From Streptomyces sp. NBC_01478 (GTDB lineage: Bacteria; Actinomycetota; Actinomycetes; Streptomycetales; Streptomycetaceae): a stretch of 64,000 bases of DNA. Below are positions 25,978 to 33,320 of this stretch, one piece after another. Within the stretch, counting starts at the first letter, position 1. Each line of letters opens with the position of its first letter. The notes under the pieces are model-generated. The model did not search any database and was not told where the DNA came from. It worked only from the letters and a program-made list of their open reading frames with translations. The stretch is taken from the NCBI RefSeq assembly GCF_036227225.1, contig NZ_CP109444.1:1798001-1862000 (forward strand). The letters are read 5' to 3'. Made by a program: the position numbers and the translations under genes.

Positions 25978-26007
25978 AACGTAGGGAGATCACGCGACTC
26001 ACGTCAA
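25978..26007 (-). promoter_or_regulatory. Promoter of the large glycosidase gene
   Basis: TTGACG (26007-26002), 18 bases, TACGTT (25983-25978) on the minus strand, giving a 5' leader of about 54 bases. A 10-bp palindrome CGACATGTCG (25935-25944) lies in the leader. Confidence 0.5.
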
Positions 26008-26034
26008 CGGCGTGTCCATGCCCGCGTCGGCGGC

Positions 26035-26601
26035 TCAGACGCGGAGCATGCCCAGCCGGCCTTCCAACTGGACCAGCAACTCGCCGAGCAGGGAGGCCAG
26101 TTCGCCCTGTCCGGGGGTGTCCAGACCGCCGAGCACGGTGGTCTCGTAGGCGAGCTGCTCGGGCAGGACCGCGTCGACGAGGTCACGGCCGGCGTCCGTC
26201 AAGCGGACATGGGCGACGCGGCGGTCCCGGGTGTCGCCCCGGCGCTCGACCAGTCCGCGTTCGGTCAGCAGCTTGAGGCGCTTGGTGACGGCGGCGCCCG
26301 AGGAGAAGGTCTCCCGGGTCAGCTCGCTCGGCGTCAGCTCGTGCCCGGTGCGGCGGAGCGCGCCGAGGAGGTCGAACTCGGGGCGGCTGAGCCCGGCCCG
26401 GCGCAGGGGCGCGTCCTCGGCCTGCTGGAGCAGGGCGGCGCACCGGTTGATCCGGCCGATGATCTCCATCGGGCCGGTGTCGAGGTCGGGGTGCACGGCC
26501 TGCCACTGCCCGACGACGGCGGCGACGGTGTCGTGCCGGGCCGCACTCGGTGCGGTGGGACGGGCCGCGCCGTCCGCCGGCCGTCCATTGGTTGCCGTCA
26601 T
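26035..26601 (-). CDS. MarR-family transcriptional regulator
   Basis: 188 residues from ATG at 26601; the ATG overlaps the stop of the upstream FUSC gene (ATGA) and GGAGGG lies upstream. The winged HTH is LSRPEFDLLGALRRTGHELTPSELTRETFSSGAAVTKRLKLLTERGLVERRGDTRDRRVAHVRLTDAGR. It probably senses an aromatic or drug-like ligand and represses the FUSC exporter operon through the palindrome at 28311-28328. Confidence 0.92.
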   Translation of the reverse strand: MTATNGRPADGAARPTAPSAARHDTVAAVVGQWQAVHPDLDTGPMEIIGRINRCAALLQQAEDAPLRRAGLSRPEFDLLGALRRTGHELTPSELTRETFSSGAAVTKRLKLLTERGLVERRGDTRDRRVAHVRLTDAGRDLVDAVLPEQLAYETTVLGGLDTPGQGELASLLGELLVQLEGRLGMLRV

Positions 26602-28292
26602 CCCCGTACGCCCTCCGTGTTCCTGCCCGTGCGCCGATCCTCGGTCGGCCAGGAGTGCGACTCCCGGCGTCGTACCGTCGCGGCGAGCGTACGGTGTCCG
26701 GACTGTTCGGCGAGCACGACCCGCTCCTGCGGCAGGGCACGCTGCCACCACTCGCCGGAGGCGGCGTCGACGGTGGCACGCAGTTCGACCAGCGCGGCGG
26801 CGAGCGCGCGGTGCGCGGATTCCAGGGTTCCGCGCATGGGAGCCGGCTCCGCCAGGAGGCACGCGGCTCGTGCGCGGGCCCGTTCCAGCACGGTGAGCGC
26901 CTCCTCGATACGGTCGGTCGCGCGCCGGTTGGTGACGACCACGGCGGCGAGGAGGCCCACCGAGGCACCGACCAGGGTGTCGACGATCCGCTCGGTGATC
27001 AGCTCACCGGACTGCTGCGCCCGGGCGAATTCGGTGATGAGCAGCGCCATGGGGGTCACACAGACGCTGCCGAGCCAGTAGTTGCGGCTGATCAGTGCCT
27101 CGGCGCCGAAGTTGAGGGCGAGGCAGCACAGCACGAGGACCGCCGGGTGGGCGTGGGCGAGCGGGGCCAGCGCGGCGAAGACGAGCACCCCGGCGAGATT
27201 CCCGACGACCCTCTGCACGCCCCGCCCCCACGTGAGCGTGATGTTGGCCTGATAGAGGGACGCGGCGGTGACGAGGGCCCAGTAGGGACGGCCGACACCG
27301 AGCGCGAGGGAGGCGTATCCGGCCAGCGCACAGCCGAGCGCCGTGCGCAGCACGAGGGGGGTGAGCGGGCCGAGCCTGGTCCACAACGGGCGGGCGGGGG
27401 CGGCCGGTTCGGCGTCCACACCGAGGAGTTCGTCCGCTACGACGCCTGCCGGGGCGTCGGCCTGCGGGACCGGTCCCCTGCCGCGCAGTTCGCGGGCCCA
27501 GGTGCGGAGCAGTTCCGGGTCGGCGTCGGCGGGTGCGGCCAGCGCGACCTCGGCACGGACGACGAGGCGTTCGAGAGCGCGGCGGGGCGCGGTGCGGGCA
27601 CCGGTGGCGAGGAGGGACTGCCAGGCAGCCTGAATAGCGGCGGCCGCGGTGGCACGCGCGCGTGCGGGATCGTCGTCGGTGCCCTGCGTGGCGGCGTACG
27701 CGGCGGCGGCGTTCAGGGCCTGGGCGGTCGCCCGGCGTTCGGGGCCGCAGGGGCGGACGAGTGCGGGGGCCATGCCGACGAGCCACGCCCAGCAGCCCGC
27801 GGCGGCGGCCAGGGCGAGGTGCCCGGGGACCTGGCCGAGCGTCTGCGGTGCGAAGAGCGAGGCGGAGCTGATGAAGGTGAGGACCACGTTGCCGGGCGGG
27901 CCGATCCGGGTCGCGTCGCACAGGCCCTTCTGTACGGCGGCCAGGGCGGCGCCGACCGTGACCAGCACGACGGCGTTCGTGGTGAGGGAGGCGGTGACCA
28001 GCGCGACGGCGAGACCGGCGATCATCCCGAGCACCACCAGGCCGAGGGCGCGGGCCCGGGCGGCGTACGGCTTGTTGTGGGCGTAGAGCGCGCACAGGGA
28101 CCCGGCCATCGTGTACATCGCCAGGTCGAGGCGGCCGAGGGCCAGCAGGGTCAGGGTGGGCGGGGCGACCGAGGCGACCGCGCTGAGCGCGGGCTTGAAC
28201 CAGATGTCCGAGGGCCGGCCGAGGCGCAGCACGCCGGCGAGCGGGAGGCGTCGGACGCGCGGGGTGGTGGAGGTGGGGGTCGCACTGCTCAT
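26598..28292 (-). CDS. FUSC-family (aromatic acid exporter-like) membrane protein
   Basis: 564 residues from ATG at 28292 (an ATG at 28298 is also possible; TAATCT ends 7 bases before 28292, favouring a leaderless start there). Two six-helix blocks are visible: LALGRLDLAMYTMAGSL to LALAAAAGCWAWLVGM, and LRTALGCALAGYASLALG to VDTLVGASVGLLAAVVV with the SRNYWLGSVCVTPMALL signature of FUSC domains. It should export small aromatic compounds. It overlaps the MarR gene by four bases, so regulator and pump are one coupled operon. Confidence 0.88.
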   Translation of the reverse strand: MSSATPTSTTPRVRRLPLAGVLRLGRPSDIWFKPALSAVASVAPPTLTLLALGRLDLAMYTMAGSLCALYAHNKPYAARARALGLVVLGMIAGLAVALVTASLTTNAVVLVTVGAALAAVQKGLCDATRIGPPGNVVLTFISSASLFAPQTLGQVPGHLALAAAAGCWAWLVGMAPALVRPCGPERRATAQALNAAAAYAATQGTDDDPARARATAAAAIQAAWQSLLATGARTAPRRALERLVVRAEVALAAPADADPELLRTWARELRGRGPVPQADAPAGVVADELLGVDAEPAAPARPLWTRLGPLTPLVLRTALGCALAGYASLALGVGRPYWALVTAASLYQANITLTWGRGVQRVVGNLAGVLVFAALAPLAHAHPAVLVLCCLALNFGAEALISRNYWLGSVCVTPMALLITEFARAQQSGELITERIVDTLVGASVGLLAAVVVTNRRATDRIEEALTVLERARARAACLLAEPAPMRGTLESAHRALAAALVELRATVDAASGEWWQRALPQERVVLAEQSGHRTLAATVRRRESHSWPTEDRRTGRNTEGVRG

Positions 28293-28310
28293 GCGCATAA
28301 GATTAGCAGG

Positions 28311-28328
28311 TGTTTTACTCGTGAAACA
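28311..28328. promoter_or_regulatory. MarR-type operator over the FUSC-marR promoter
   Basis: TGTTTTACTCGTGAAACA is an imperfect 18-bp palindrome (arms TGTTT/AAACA) located just before the -10 TAATCT of the FUSC gene. Its place fits autorepression by the co-transcribed MarR protein. Confidence 0.55.
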
Positions 28329-28475
28329 TTCACCCGAGAGCCCGGGGCGCGCCACCGACATGCCGCTGACCTGCCGCGCTCCGTCGAATGCTCCCCGTGT
28401 ACTCCGTTGCGCTCGGTTGCGCCCCGTAGGCCCCGGGCATCCTGTGACCGACTGTCGACGCAGGGGGGGAAGCGC

Positions 28476-29030
28476 GTGCACGGTGGACCGACGTCGCCCG
28501 GCTGGCTCCTGGTCGCGTTGTGCGCGGCGACCGGGGCCTACTGCCTGCTGCGGATGCGCAGCCCCGTCGAGGAACAGCGCCGGGCCGCGGGCGGCGAGGC
28601 GCTGATGGGTTTCGGCATGGCCGCGATGGCCGTACCCGCCGCGGTGTTCACCCCACCGGCGTGGGCGTGGCCCGGCTACGCGGCGGTGTTCGGCGCGGCG
28701 GCGCTGCGCGCCCTGTGGTCGGCGCGCAGGAGCCCGCACCATGTGCACCATCTGCTGGGCACCGCGGCCATGGTCTACATGGCGCTCGCGATGGCCGCCT
28801 CGCCCGGGCACCACCACGAGCACGGCGACTCCGGCGTCCCGCTCGTGACAGGCGTGTTGCTCCTCTACTTCGCCGGATACGTACTGCTGTCGGGAATCCG
28901 GCTGATGCCCGTCACCGGCGGCGCGGCCGTCGGCACCGGGAGCGTCGGCTGGGGCGACCGGCCGGAGTTGGCGCGCGCGTGCCGGCTGTCGATGGGGATC
29001 GGCATGGTCGCGATGCTGCTGACGCTCTGA
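28476..29030 (+). CDS. DUF5134 integral membrane protein
   Basis: 184 residues from GTG at 28476, preceded by GGGGGGAAG. About five hydrophobic segments (GWLLVALCAATGAYCLL, LMGFGMAAMAVPAAVF, YAAVFGAAALRALW, LGTAAMVYMALAMAAS, LVTGVLLLYFAGYVLL). A His-rich loop SPHHVHHLL and PGHHHEHGD might bind metal. Function unknown. It precedes an M56 peptidase gene, a neighbour often seen with this family. Confidence 0.82.
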   Translation: MHGGPTSPGWLLVALCAATGAYCLLRMRSPVEEQRRAAGGEALMGFGMAAMAVPAAVFTPPAWAWPGYAAVFGAAALRALWSARRSPHHVHHLLGTAAMVYMALAMAASPGHHHEHGDSGVPLVTGVLLLYFAGYVLLSGIRLMPVTGGAAVGTGSVGWGDRPELARACRLSMGIGMVAMLLTL

Positions 29031-29139
29031 CCCGCCGGCGCCCTGGCGTACGGAGAAGTGAGCCGGGCGGGGCTGTACGAAATCGTGGTCTGCGTCACTT
29101 TGCCGTAACAAGCCGTACCCCTGATCACCGCGCCGCTCA

Positions 29140-29145
29140 TAGGGT
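29140..29145 (+). promoter_or_regulatory. -10 box of the leaderless M56 gene
   Basis: TAGGGT, 6 bases before ATG at 29152; no ribosome site. A second in-frame ATG follows at 29155. Confidence 0.5.
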
Positions 29146-29151
29146 GCTCCC

Positions 29152-30087
29152 ATGATGGTCCCCGCGGCACTGTTGCTGCTCGGCGCCTTGGCCGCCGTCG
29201 TCGCCCCACGGCTGCTCGCCCGGGCCGGCTGGCCGGACCATGAGCCGGTGCTCGCGCTGTGGGTGTGGCAGTGCGTGGTCGCGGCCGTACTCCTGTGCTG
29301 CGCCCTGTCGATGACGCTCAGCGCCGCCGCCGCGTGGCAGGCGGTGCGCGGCCATGTGTTCGCCAGCGCCCCGCACGCGGTCGTGGACGCCTATCCCCTT
29401 GTGGCGAACGGGCCTTGGGCCGCCACTACCGCTGTGGCCCTCGCGTGCGGCGGGGCGTGGACCGCGGCGATGCTGGTCCGGGAAGTCGTACGGGCCCGGT
29501 CGCGACGTCGGCTGCGGCGGGCCGAACTCCTCGTACGCGCACCGGTGTTGCCCGGCGAGGAGCCCGGCGCCGAGCCGCTGGTCATCCTGGAGGCGGAGCG
29601 GCCGGACGCCTGGTGGATGTCCGGTACCGCGCCCCAACTGGTCATCACCACAGCCGCGTTGCGACGCCTCAAGGGGCGGCAACTGGACTCGCTGCTCGCG
29701 CACGAGCAGGGGCACGCACAGGCCCGGCACGACTGGCTGCTGCACTGCTCGGGCGCGCTCGCGAACGGGTTCCCGCAGGTACCGGTGTTCGCCGCGTTCC
29801 GGGACGAGATGCACCGGCTGGTCGAACTCGCCGCCGACGACATGGCCTCCCGGCGCTTCGGCCGCCTGACGACCGCGCTCGCACTGGTCGAACTCAACGA
29901 GGACCGCGGGGTGTTCGGGCCGTGCCCGACTCCGCACGCCCATGTCCCGCAGCGGGTGCACCGGTTGCTCACTCCCCCGGACCGGCTCTCGGCGATGCGC
30001 CGCCTGGGGTTCACCGCGACGGCGGCGCTGGTGCCGGTGATTCCGGTGCTGGTGGCGTTCGTACCGGGGCTGCGGGCACTCGGCTGA
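29152..30087 (+). CDS. M56-family membrane metallopeptidase
   Basis: 311 residues, ATG at 29152. Transmembrane segments (MVPAALLLLGALAAVVAP, VAAVLLCCALSMTLSA, AVALACGGAWTAAMLV and a C-terminal one) flank a zinc-protease site HEQGHAQARHDW with the downstream ELAADDMASRRF. This is the BlaR1/MecR1 type without a sensor domain. No BlaI repressor is adjacent, unlike the usual BlaI-M56 pair. It probably cleaves a membrane or regulatory protein. Confidence 0.88.
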   Translation: MMVPAALLLLGALAAVVAPRLLARAGWPDHEPVLALWVWQCVVAAVLLCCALSMTLSAAAAWQAVRGHVFASAPHAVVDAYPLVANGPWAATTAVALACGGAWTAAMLVREVVRARSRRRLRRAELLVRAPVLPGEEPGAEPLVILEAERPDAWWMSGTAPQLVITTAALRRLKGRQLDSLLAHEQGHAQARHDWLLHCSGALANGFPQVPVFAAFRDEMHRLVELAADDMASRRFGRLTTALALVELNEDRGVFGPCPTPHAHVPQRVHRLLTPPDRLSAMRRLGFTATAALVPVIPVLVAFVPGLRALG

Positions 30088-30157
30088 GGAGGGGGTGGAG
30101 GTCGAGGGAGCGCCGAGGCCGGCTCCGCGCACACCGCGAGTCGGCGAGGATCGTTGC

Positions 30158-30811
30158 ATGTCCTCCCCGCACCACCCGCCCCGCCCGACACTCCGGCAGA
30201 CCGGCAGCGCCCTCGCCCTGTGCTCCGCGCTGCTCCTCACCCTGGTCGCGGCCGAGTGGCGTCCACTGATCGACCTCGACGAACGGATCGCCCGGACCAC
30301 GCACCGCTGGGCGGTCCAGGACCACGGGATCACCCGCGCGTGCCGCATCCTGACGGACTGGGTCTGGGATCCGCTCACCCTGCGCCTTGTGTGCGCGGTC
30401 GCCATGGTGTGGCTGGTCTGGCGCCGCTCGGCATGGTGGACGGCCCTATGGCTGGCGGCCACATGTGCGTTCGGCACGCTGTTGCAGCAAGGGCTGAAGG
30501 CGCTGGTCGGCCGCCCCCGCCCGGCGTGGCCCGACCCCGTCGACTCGGCCCACTACGCCGCCTTCCCCTCGGGACACGCCATGACCGCCACGGTGGTCTG
30601 CGGCCTGCTGTTGTGGCTGCTGCACGACTACGGCGCCGGACGCGCTGTGTGGCGTACGACCATGGTCCTGGCCGTGATCTCCGTGACGGGTGTGGGACTC
30701 ACCCGTGTGTGGCTGGGCGTGCACTGGCCGTCGGATGTGCTGGGCGGGTGGGTTCTGGGGGCGTTCGTGGTGGCGGTGGCCGTCGGGGCGTACGAACGGT
30801 GGCGGGTGTGA
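30158..30811 (+). CDS. PAP2-superfamily phosphatase
   Basis: 217 residues from ATG at 30158. Six hydrophobic segments carry the three PAP2 motifs: KALVGRPRP, PSGHAMT, and TRVWLGVHWPSDVLGG. It should remove phosphate from lipid phosphates or undecaprenyl-pyrophosphate at the membrane. GAGGAT 6 bases before the ATG suggests a leaderless transcript. Its stop overlaps the next gene by GTGA. Confidence 0.9.
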   Translation: MSSPHHPPRPTLRQTGSALALCSALLLTLVAAEWRPLIDLDERIARTTHRWAVQDHGITRACRILTDWVWDPLTLRLVCAVAMVWLVWRRSAWWTALWLAATCAFGTLLQQGLKALVGRPRPAWPDPVDSAHYAAFPSGHAMTATVVCGLLLWLLHDYGAGRAVWRTTMVLAVISVTGVGLTRVWLGVHWPSDVLGGWVLGAFVVAVAVGAYERWRV

Positions 30812-31323
30812 GCGCGGCCGGGCGGCGCCACCGCTATGTCGGACCGGCGGAACTGCTGACCGCTGTTCGGCCGGGTGCGGAGGGCCGGGTCGTACGGTCG
30901 GCCGCCGACCTGGACGCCTGGCTGACCGGACGGGAGAAGGCCGAACTGGCCGAACCCTTCACCTTCGTCATCGGCCTGGACGGACTCCTGCGCCTGGCAC
31001 CGCGCCGGAGTGAGCACGTGGCGTGCGCCGGGGGCGGCGATGTCCTGGGCGCGGGCGAGATCGGATTCGAGCGCGCGGCTGGATCCTGGGTCGTCGCGGA
31101 GGTCAGCAACCAGTCCACCGGCTACTGCCCGCACCTCGACTCCTGGGACGCGGTGGCACACGCCCTCGACCTGGCCGGCATCGGCCGTCCCGCCGGTTTC
31201 ACGCATGCAGTGGTGTTCCGGCGGTGTGCAGCGTGCCGGGAGATCGGCATCGTGCGCGAGGGCGACTTCGTCTGCGTGTTCTGCGGAAGCGATCTTCCCG
31301 CCGAGTGGAACGTGGCTGCGTAG
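30808..31323 (+). CDS. Conserved unknown protein with a C-terminal zinc ribbon
   Basis: 171 residues, GTG at 30808 overlapping the PAP2 stop. I do not recognise the family. The C-terminus has two CxxC knuckles, CAACREIG and CVFCGSDLP, about 20 residues apart, a probable zinc ribbon. The middle has AGEIGFERAAGSWVVAEVSNQSTGYCPHLDSW with conserved-looking aromatic and acidic residues. Soluble, no signal peptide. Coupling to PAP2 suggests co-expression only. Confidence 0.78.
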   Translation: MSAAGRRHRYVGPAELLTAVRPGAEGRVVRSAADLDAWLTGREKAELAEPFTFVIGLDGLLRLAPRRSEHVACAGGGDVLGAGEIGFERAAGSWVVAEVSNQSTGYCPHLDSWDAVAHALDLAGIGRPAGFTHAVVFRRCAACREIGIVREGDFVCVFCGSDLPAEWNVAA

Positions 31324-31326
31324 GAT
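31321..31326 (+). promoter_or_regulatory. -10 box of the leaderless HAD gene
   Basis: TAGGAT overlaps the TAG stop of the previous gene and lies 6 bases before ATG at 31333. Confidence 0.5.
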
Positions 31327-31332
31327 CACCGC

Positions 31333-32049
31333 ATGGATGCCGTCCTCTTCGACTTCTCCGGAACCCTCTTCCGTATCGAGTCCACCGAGTCCTGGCTGCG
31401 CGCCGTGTTGCGGGATGCCGACATCGCGCTCCCCGAACGGGAGTTGGCCGAAACCGCGCGAGCGCTGGAGTCGGCCGGCGCGATGCCGGGCGGCGCGCGG
31501 CCGGAGCGACTGCCCGAGGAGTTCGCCGAGGTGTGGGCGATCCGGGACCAGAGCTCCGAGCTGCACCGGGCCGCGTACACCGGCGTCTCCCGCCAAGTCC
31601 CGCTCCCCGACCCGGCGTTGCACGACGCGCTGTACGACCGGCACATGACGCCGGCCGCGTGGACGCCGTACCCGGACACGGAGTTCGTGGTGCGGACCCT
31701 GCACGAGCGCGGGATCGGTGTGGGTGTGATCAGCAACATCGGCTGGGATCTGCGGCCGGTGTTCCGCGCGCACGGTCTCGATCCGTACGTGGACGCGTAC
31801 GCCCTGTCGTACGAACACGGCGTCCAGAAGCCGGACCCACGGCTGTTCCAGGTCGCCTGTGAAGCACTCGATGTCGACCCGAAGGACGTGCTGATGGTCG
31901 GTGACGAACGTCGGGCGGACGGCGGGGCGGCGGCTCTGGGGTGCGGGGTGCACTTCGTCGACCACCGGCTCGTGACGGAGCGGCCGGACAGTCTGCGCCC
32001 GGTGCTCGAACTGGCCGGACGGGGGAAGCAATCGTCAATTACAGATTGA
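31333..32049 (+). CDS. HAD-superfamily hydrolase
   Basis: 238 residues, ATG at 31333. HAD motifs: DFSGTLF (motif I, the usual DxDGT is DxSGT with the nucleophile Asp kept), VISNIGW (II), QKPDP (III Lys) and VGDERRADGGAA (IV). The general acid Asp of motif I is replaced by Ser, which would favour dehalogenase- or phosphonatase-like chemistry or an altered phosphatase. Its last codons run into the first palindrome of the next gene's operator (32033-32051). Confidence 0.87.
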   Translation: MDAVLFDFSGTLFRIESTESWLRAVLRDADIALPERELAETARALESAGAMPGGARPERLPEEFAEVWAIRDQSSELHRAAYTGVSRQVPLPDPALHDALYDRHMTPAAWTPYPDTEFVVRTLHERGIGVGVISNIGWDLRPVFRAHGLDPYVDAYALSYEHGVQKPDPRLFQVACEALDVDPKDVLMVGDERRADGGAAALGCGVHFVDHRLVTERPDSLRPVLELAGRGKQSSITD

Positions 32050-32051
32050 CG
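32033..32051. promoter_or_regulatory. Operator 1 of the HTH/Clp-N gene
   Basis: CGTCAATTACAGATTGACG has perfect 7-bp arms (CGTCAAT/ATTGACG) around a 5-base spacer. It overlaps the end of the HAD gene and supplies the -35 hexamer TTGACG (32046-32051). Confidence 0.75.
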
Positions 32052-32074
32052 ATTGGAGATCGTCAATTTAAAGT
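32046..32074 (+). promoter_or_regulatory. Consensus leaderless promoter of the HTH/Clp-N gene
   Basis: TTGACG (32046-32051), exactly 17 bases, TAAAGT (32069-32074); the ATG at 32081 begins 7 bases after the -10, so the message should start at the start codon. The -35 lies in operator 1 and the -10 in operator 2. Confidence 0.75.
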
Positions 32075-32079
32075 TGACG
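32061..32079. promoter_or_regulatory. Operator 2 of the HTH/Clp-N gene
   Basis: CGTCAATTTAAAGTTGACG has 6-bp arms (CGTCAA/TTGACG) that match operator 1. Centres of the two sites are 28 bp apart, and operator 2 covers the -10 and transcript start. Confidence 0.75.
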
Positions 32080-32080
32080 C

Positions 32081-32785
32081 ATGAGTCCACTCGACATCAG
32101 CCTCGCCGACCTGATCGCCCGACTCGACGAGGAACTGCCCGAATCCGACGAACTGGCCCGCATCAGCGAGGCCCGACTGCGCGCCCAGACCCTGTCCGAC
32201 CTCGGCGACCAGCTCATCGACCACTACGTCAGCAAGGCCAAGCAGGTCGGCGCGTCATGGACCGAGATCGGCGACGCCATCGGGGTGTCCAAGCAGGCCG
32301 CCCAACAACGCCACGCGCCGGGCCCGTTCGAGCGGTACACCAACCTCAACCGGCACAGCATCGTGCTCGCACAGGAGGCCGCCCGCACCCACAAGCACGA
32401 CTCCATCGGCACCGAACACCTCCTGCTCGGCCTGCTCGGCGAGCCGAAGGGCCTGGCGTACGAGGTGCTGGTGGCGAAGACGGAATCGGAGCAGCGCGTC
32501 CGCGACGCGATCGAGGAAGCGCTGCCGCCGGCCGGCGAGAAGGCCCTGCGGGGTCACATCGCGTTCCGGCCGGAGGCCAAGGAGGCCATCGGGCAGGCCC
32601 GCCGCGCGGCGGCCGACCTCGGCCATGACTGGGTCGGCACGGAACACACGCTGCTGGGCCTGATCCGCGTCGAGGAGAGCCCGGCCGCGCGGATCCTGCG
32701 CGACCTCGGCTTCACGCCGGACGAGCTGCGGGAGACGGTCAGGACGGAGATCGCCACCAGGCTCGCCGCGCGCGGCGACCAGTAG
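32081..32785 (+). CDS. HTH plus double Clp-N domain protein (putative proteostasis-linked regulator)
   Basis: 234 residues, ATG at 32081. Residues about 57-78 (GASWTEIGDAIGVSKQAAQQRH) form a helix-turn-helix. Two Clp N-terminal repeats follow: about 93-150 (RHSIVLAQEAARTHKHDSIGTEHLLLGLL) and 162-225 (AIGQARRAAADLGHDWVGTEHTLLGLI). There is no AAA+ ATPase. It thus looks like the substrate/adaptor-binding head of ClpC/ClpA attached to a DNA-binding head. Its own promoter lies inside two matching palindromes, so autorepression is very likely. Natural role is not known to me. Confidence 0.88.
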   Translation: MSPLDISLADLIARLDEELPESDELARISEARLRAQTLSDLGDQLIDHYVSKAKQVGASWTEIGDAIGVSKQAAQQRHAPGPFERYTNLNRHSIVLAQEAARTHKHDSIGTEHLLLGLLGEPKGLAYEVLVAKTESEQRVRDAIEEALPPAGEKALRGHIAFRPEAKEAIGQARRAAADLGHDWVGTEHTLLGLIRVEESPAARILRDLGFTPDELRETVRTEIATRLAARGDQ

Positions 32786-32809
32786 CGAAACCCGTCACCT
32801 CACGTCACC

Positions 32810-33058
32810 TCACCCCTGATACCCCTCGACCTCGGACTCCGGCCGCACCCGCGCCTCGTCCGGGTTCTCCCCGAACTCCACCTTGGCGCGGCGCTGGCGC
32901 AACAGGTCCCAGCACTGGTCGAGTTCGCGCTCCAACTGCCCGAGGCGCTGGTGCTCCGTCGTGCTGTCGATCGTGCCGGACGCGAGAGCCTCCCGGAGCT
33001 TGCGCTCGTCGTCGACCATCTCGTTGATCCGCGCGAAGATCTGCTGGTCCTGCTCCAT
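32810..33058 (-). CDS. DUF2630 family small protein
   Basis: 82 residues from ATG at 33058 with GAGGAGG upstream. Mostly charged helix: INEMVDDERKLREALASG...LGQLERELDQCWDLLRQRRAKVEFGENPDEA, matching DUF2630. Probably a short coiled coil; function unknown. It converges on the HTH/Clp-N gene. Confidence 0.82.
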   Translation of the reverse strand: MEQDQQIFARINEMVDDERKLREALASGTIDSTTEHQRLGQLERELDQCWDLLRQRRAKVEFGENPDEARVRPESEVEGYQG

Positions 33059-33287
33059 GCCCGTGCGCCTCCTCGGCTCGACATCCGTGCCCACTCTAGG
33101 GACGGTTCACGTGCCGTGCGACAGATGTGCGAGAAGGAGGCGCCGAACGCCGGGGCAAAAGTCGCCCAGGGAAACCATTGGGGTGAAAAGGAGCCGCCCG
33201 CCTGAGACGATCCCCCGCGTCGCCCCAGACGGACGGCAGCATGCGCCAGGCCCCCTCGACGGGAGACCCGGACGTCCTGAGTATAGT

Positions 33288-33300
33288 TGGCTGATAGCCA
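33288..33300. promoter_or_regulatory. TetR-type operator upstream of the TetR gene
   Basis: TGGCTGATAGCCA is a perfect palindrome with 5-bp arms, extended by GTTG/CAAC-like flanks (33286-33305). It follows TATAGT (33282-33287), a probable -10, and ends 20 bases before the ATG, fitting autoregulation. Confidence 0.5.
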
Positions 33301-33320
33301 GTCAACGCAGGAGTTACAGC

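Noticed and set aside
23914..27081. A very long plus-strand open frame across the glycosidase, MarR and FUSC genes
   Set aside because: It is antisense to three well-supported genes; its protein is Arg/Gly/Val-rich low-complexity sequence typical of GC-skewed reverse frames.
28299..29153. N-terminal extension of the FUSC reading frame to 29153
   Set aside because: The extension is Arg/His-rich, antisense to DUF5134, and the promoter, operator and start at 28292 lie inside it.
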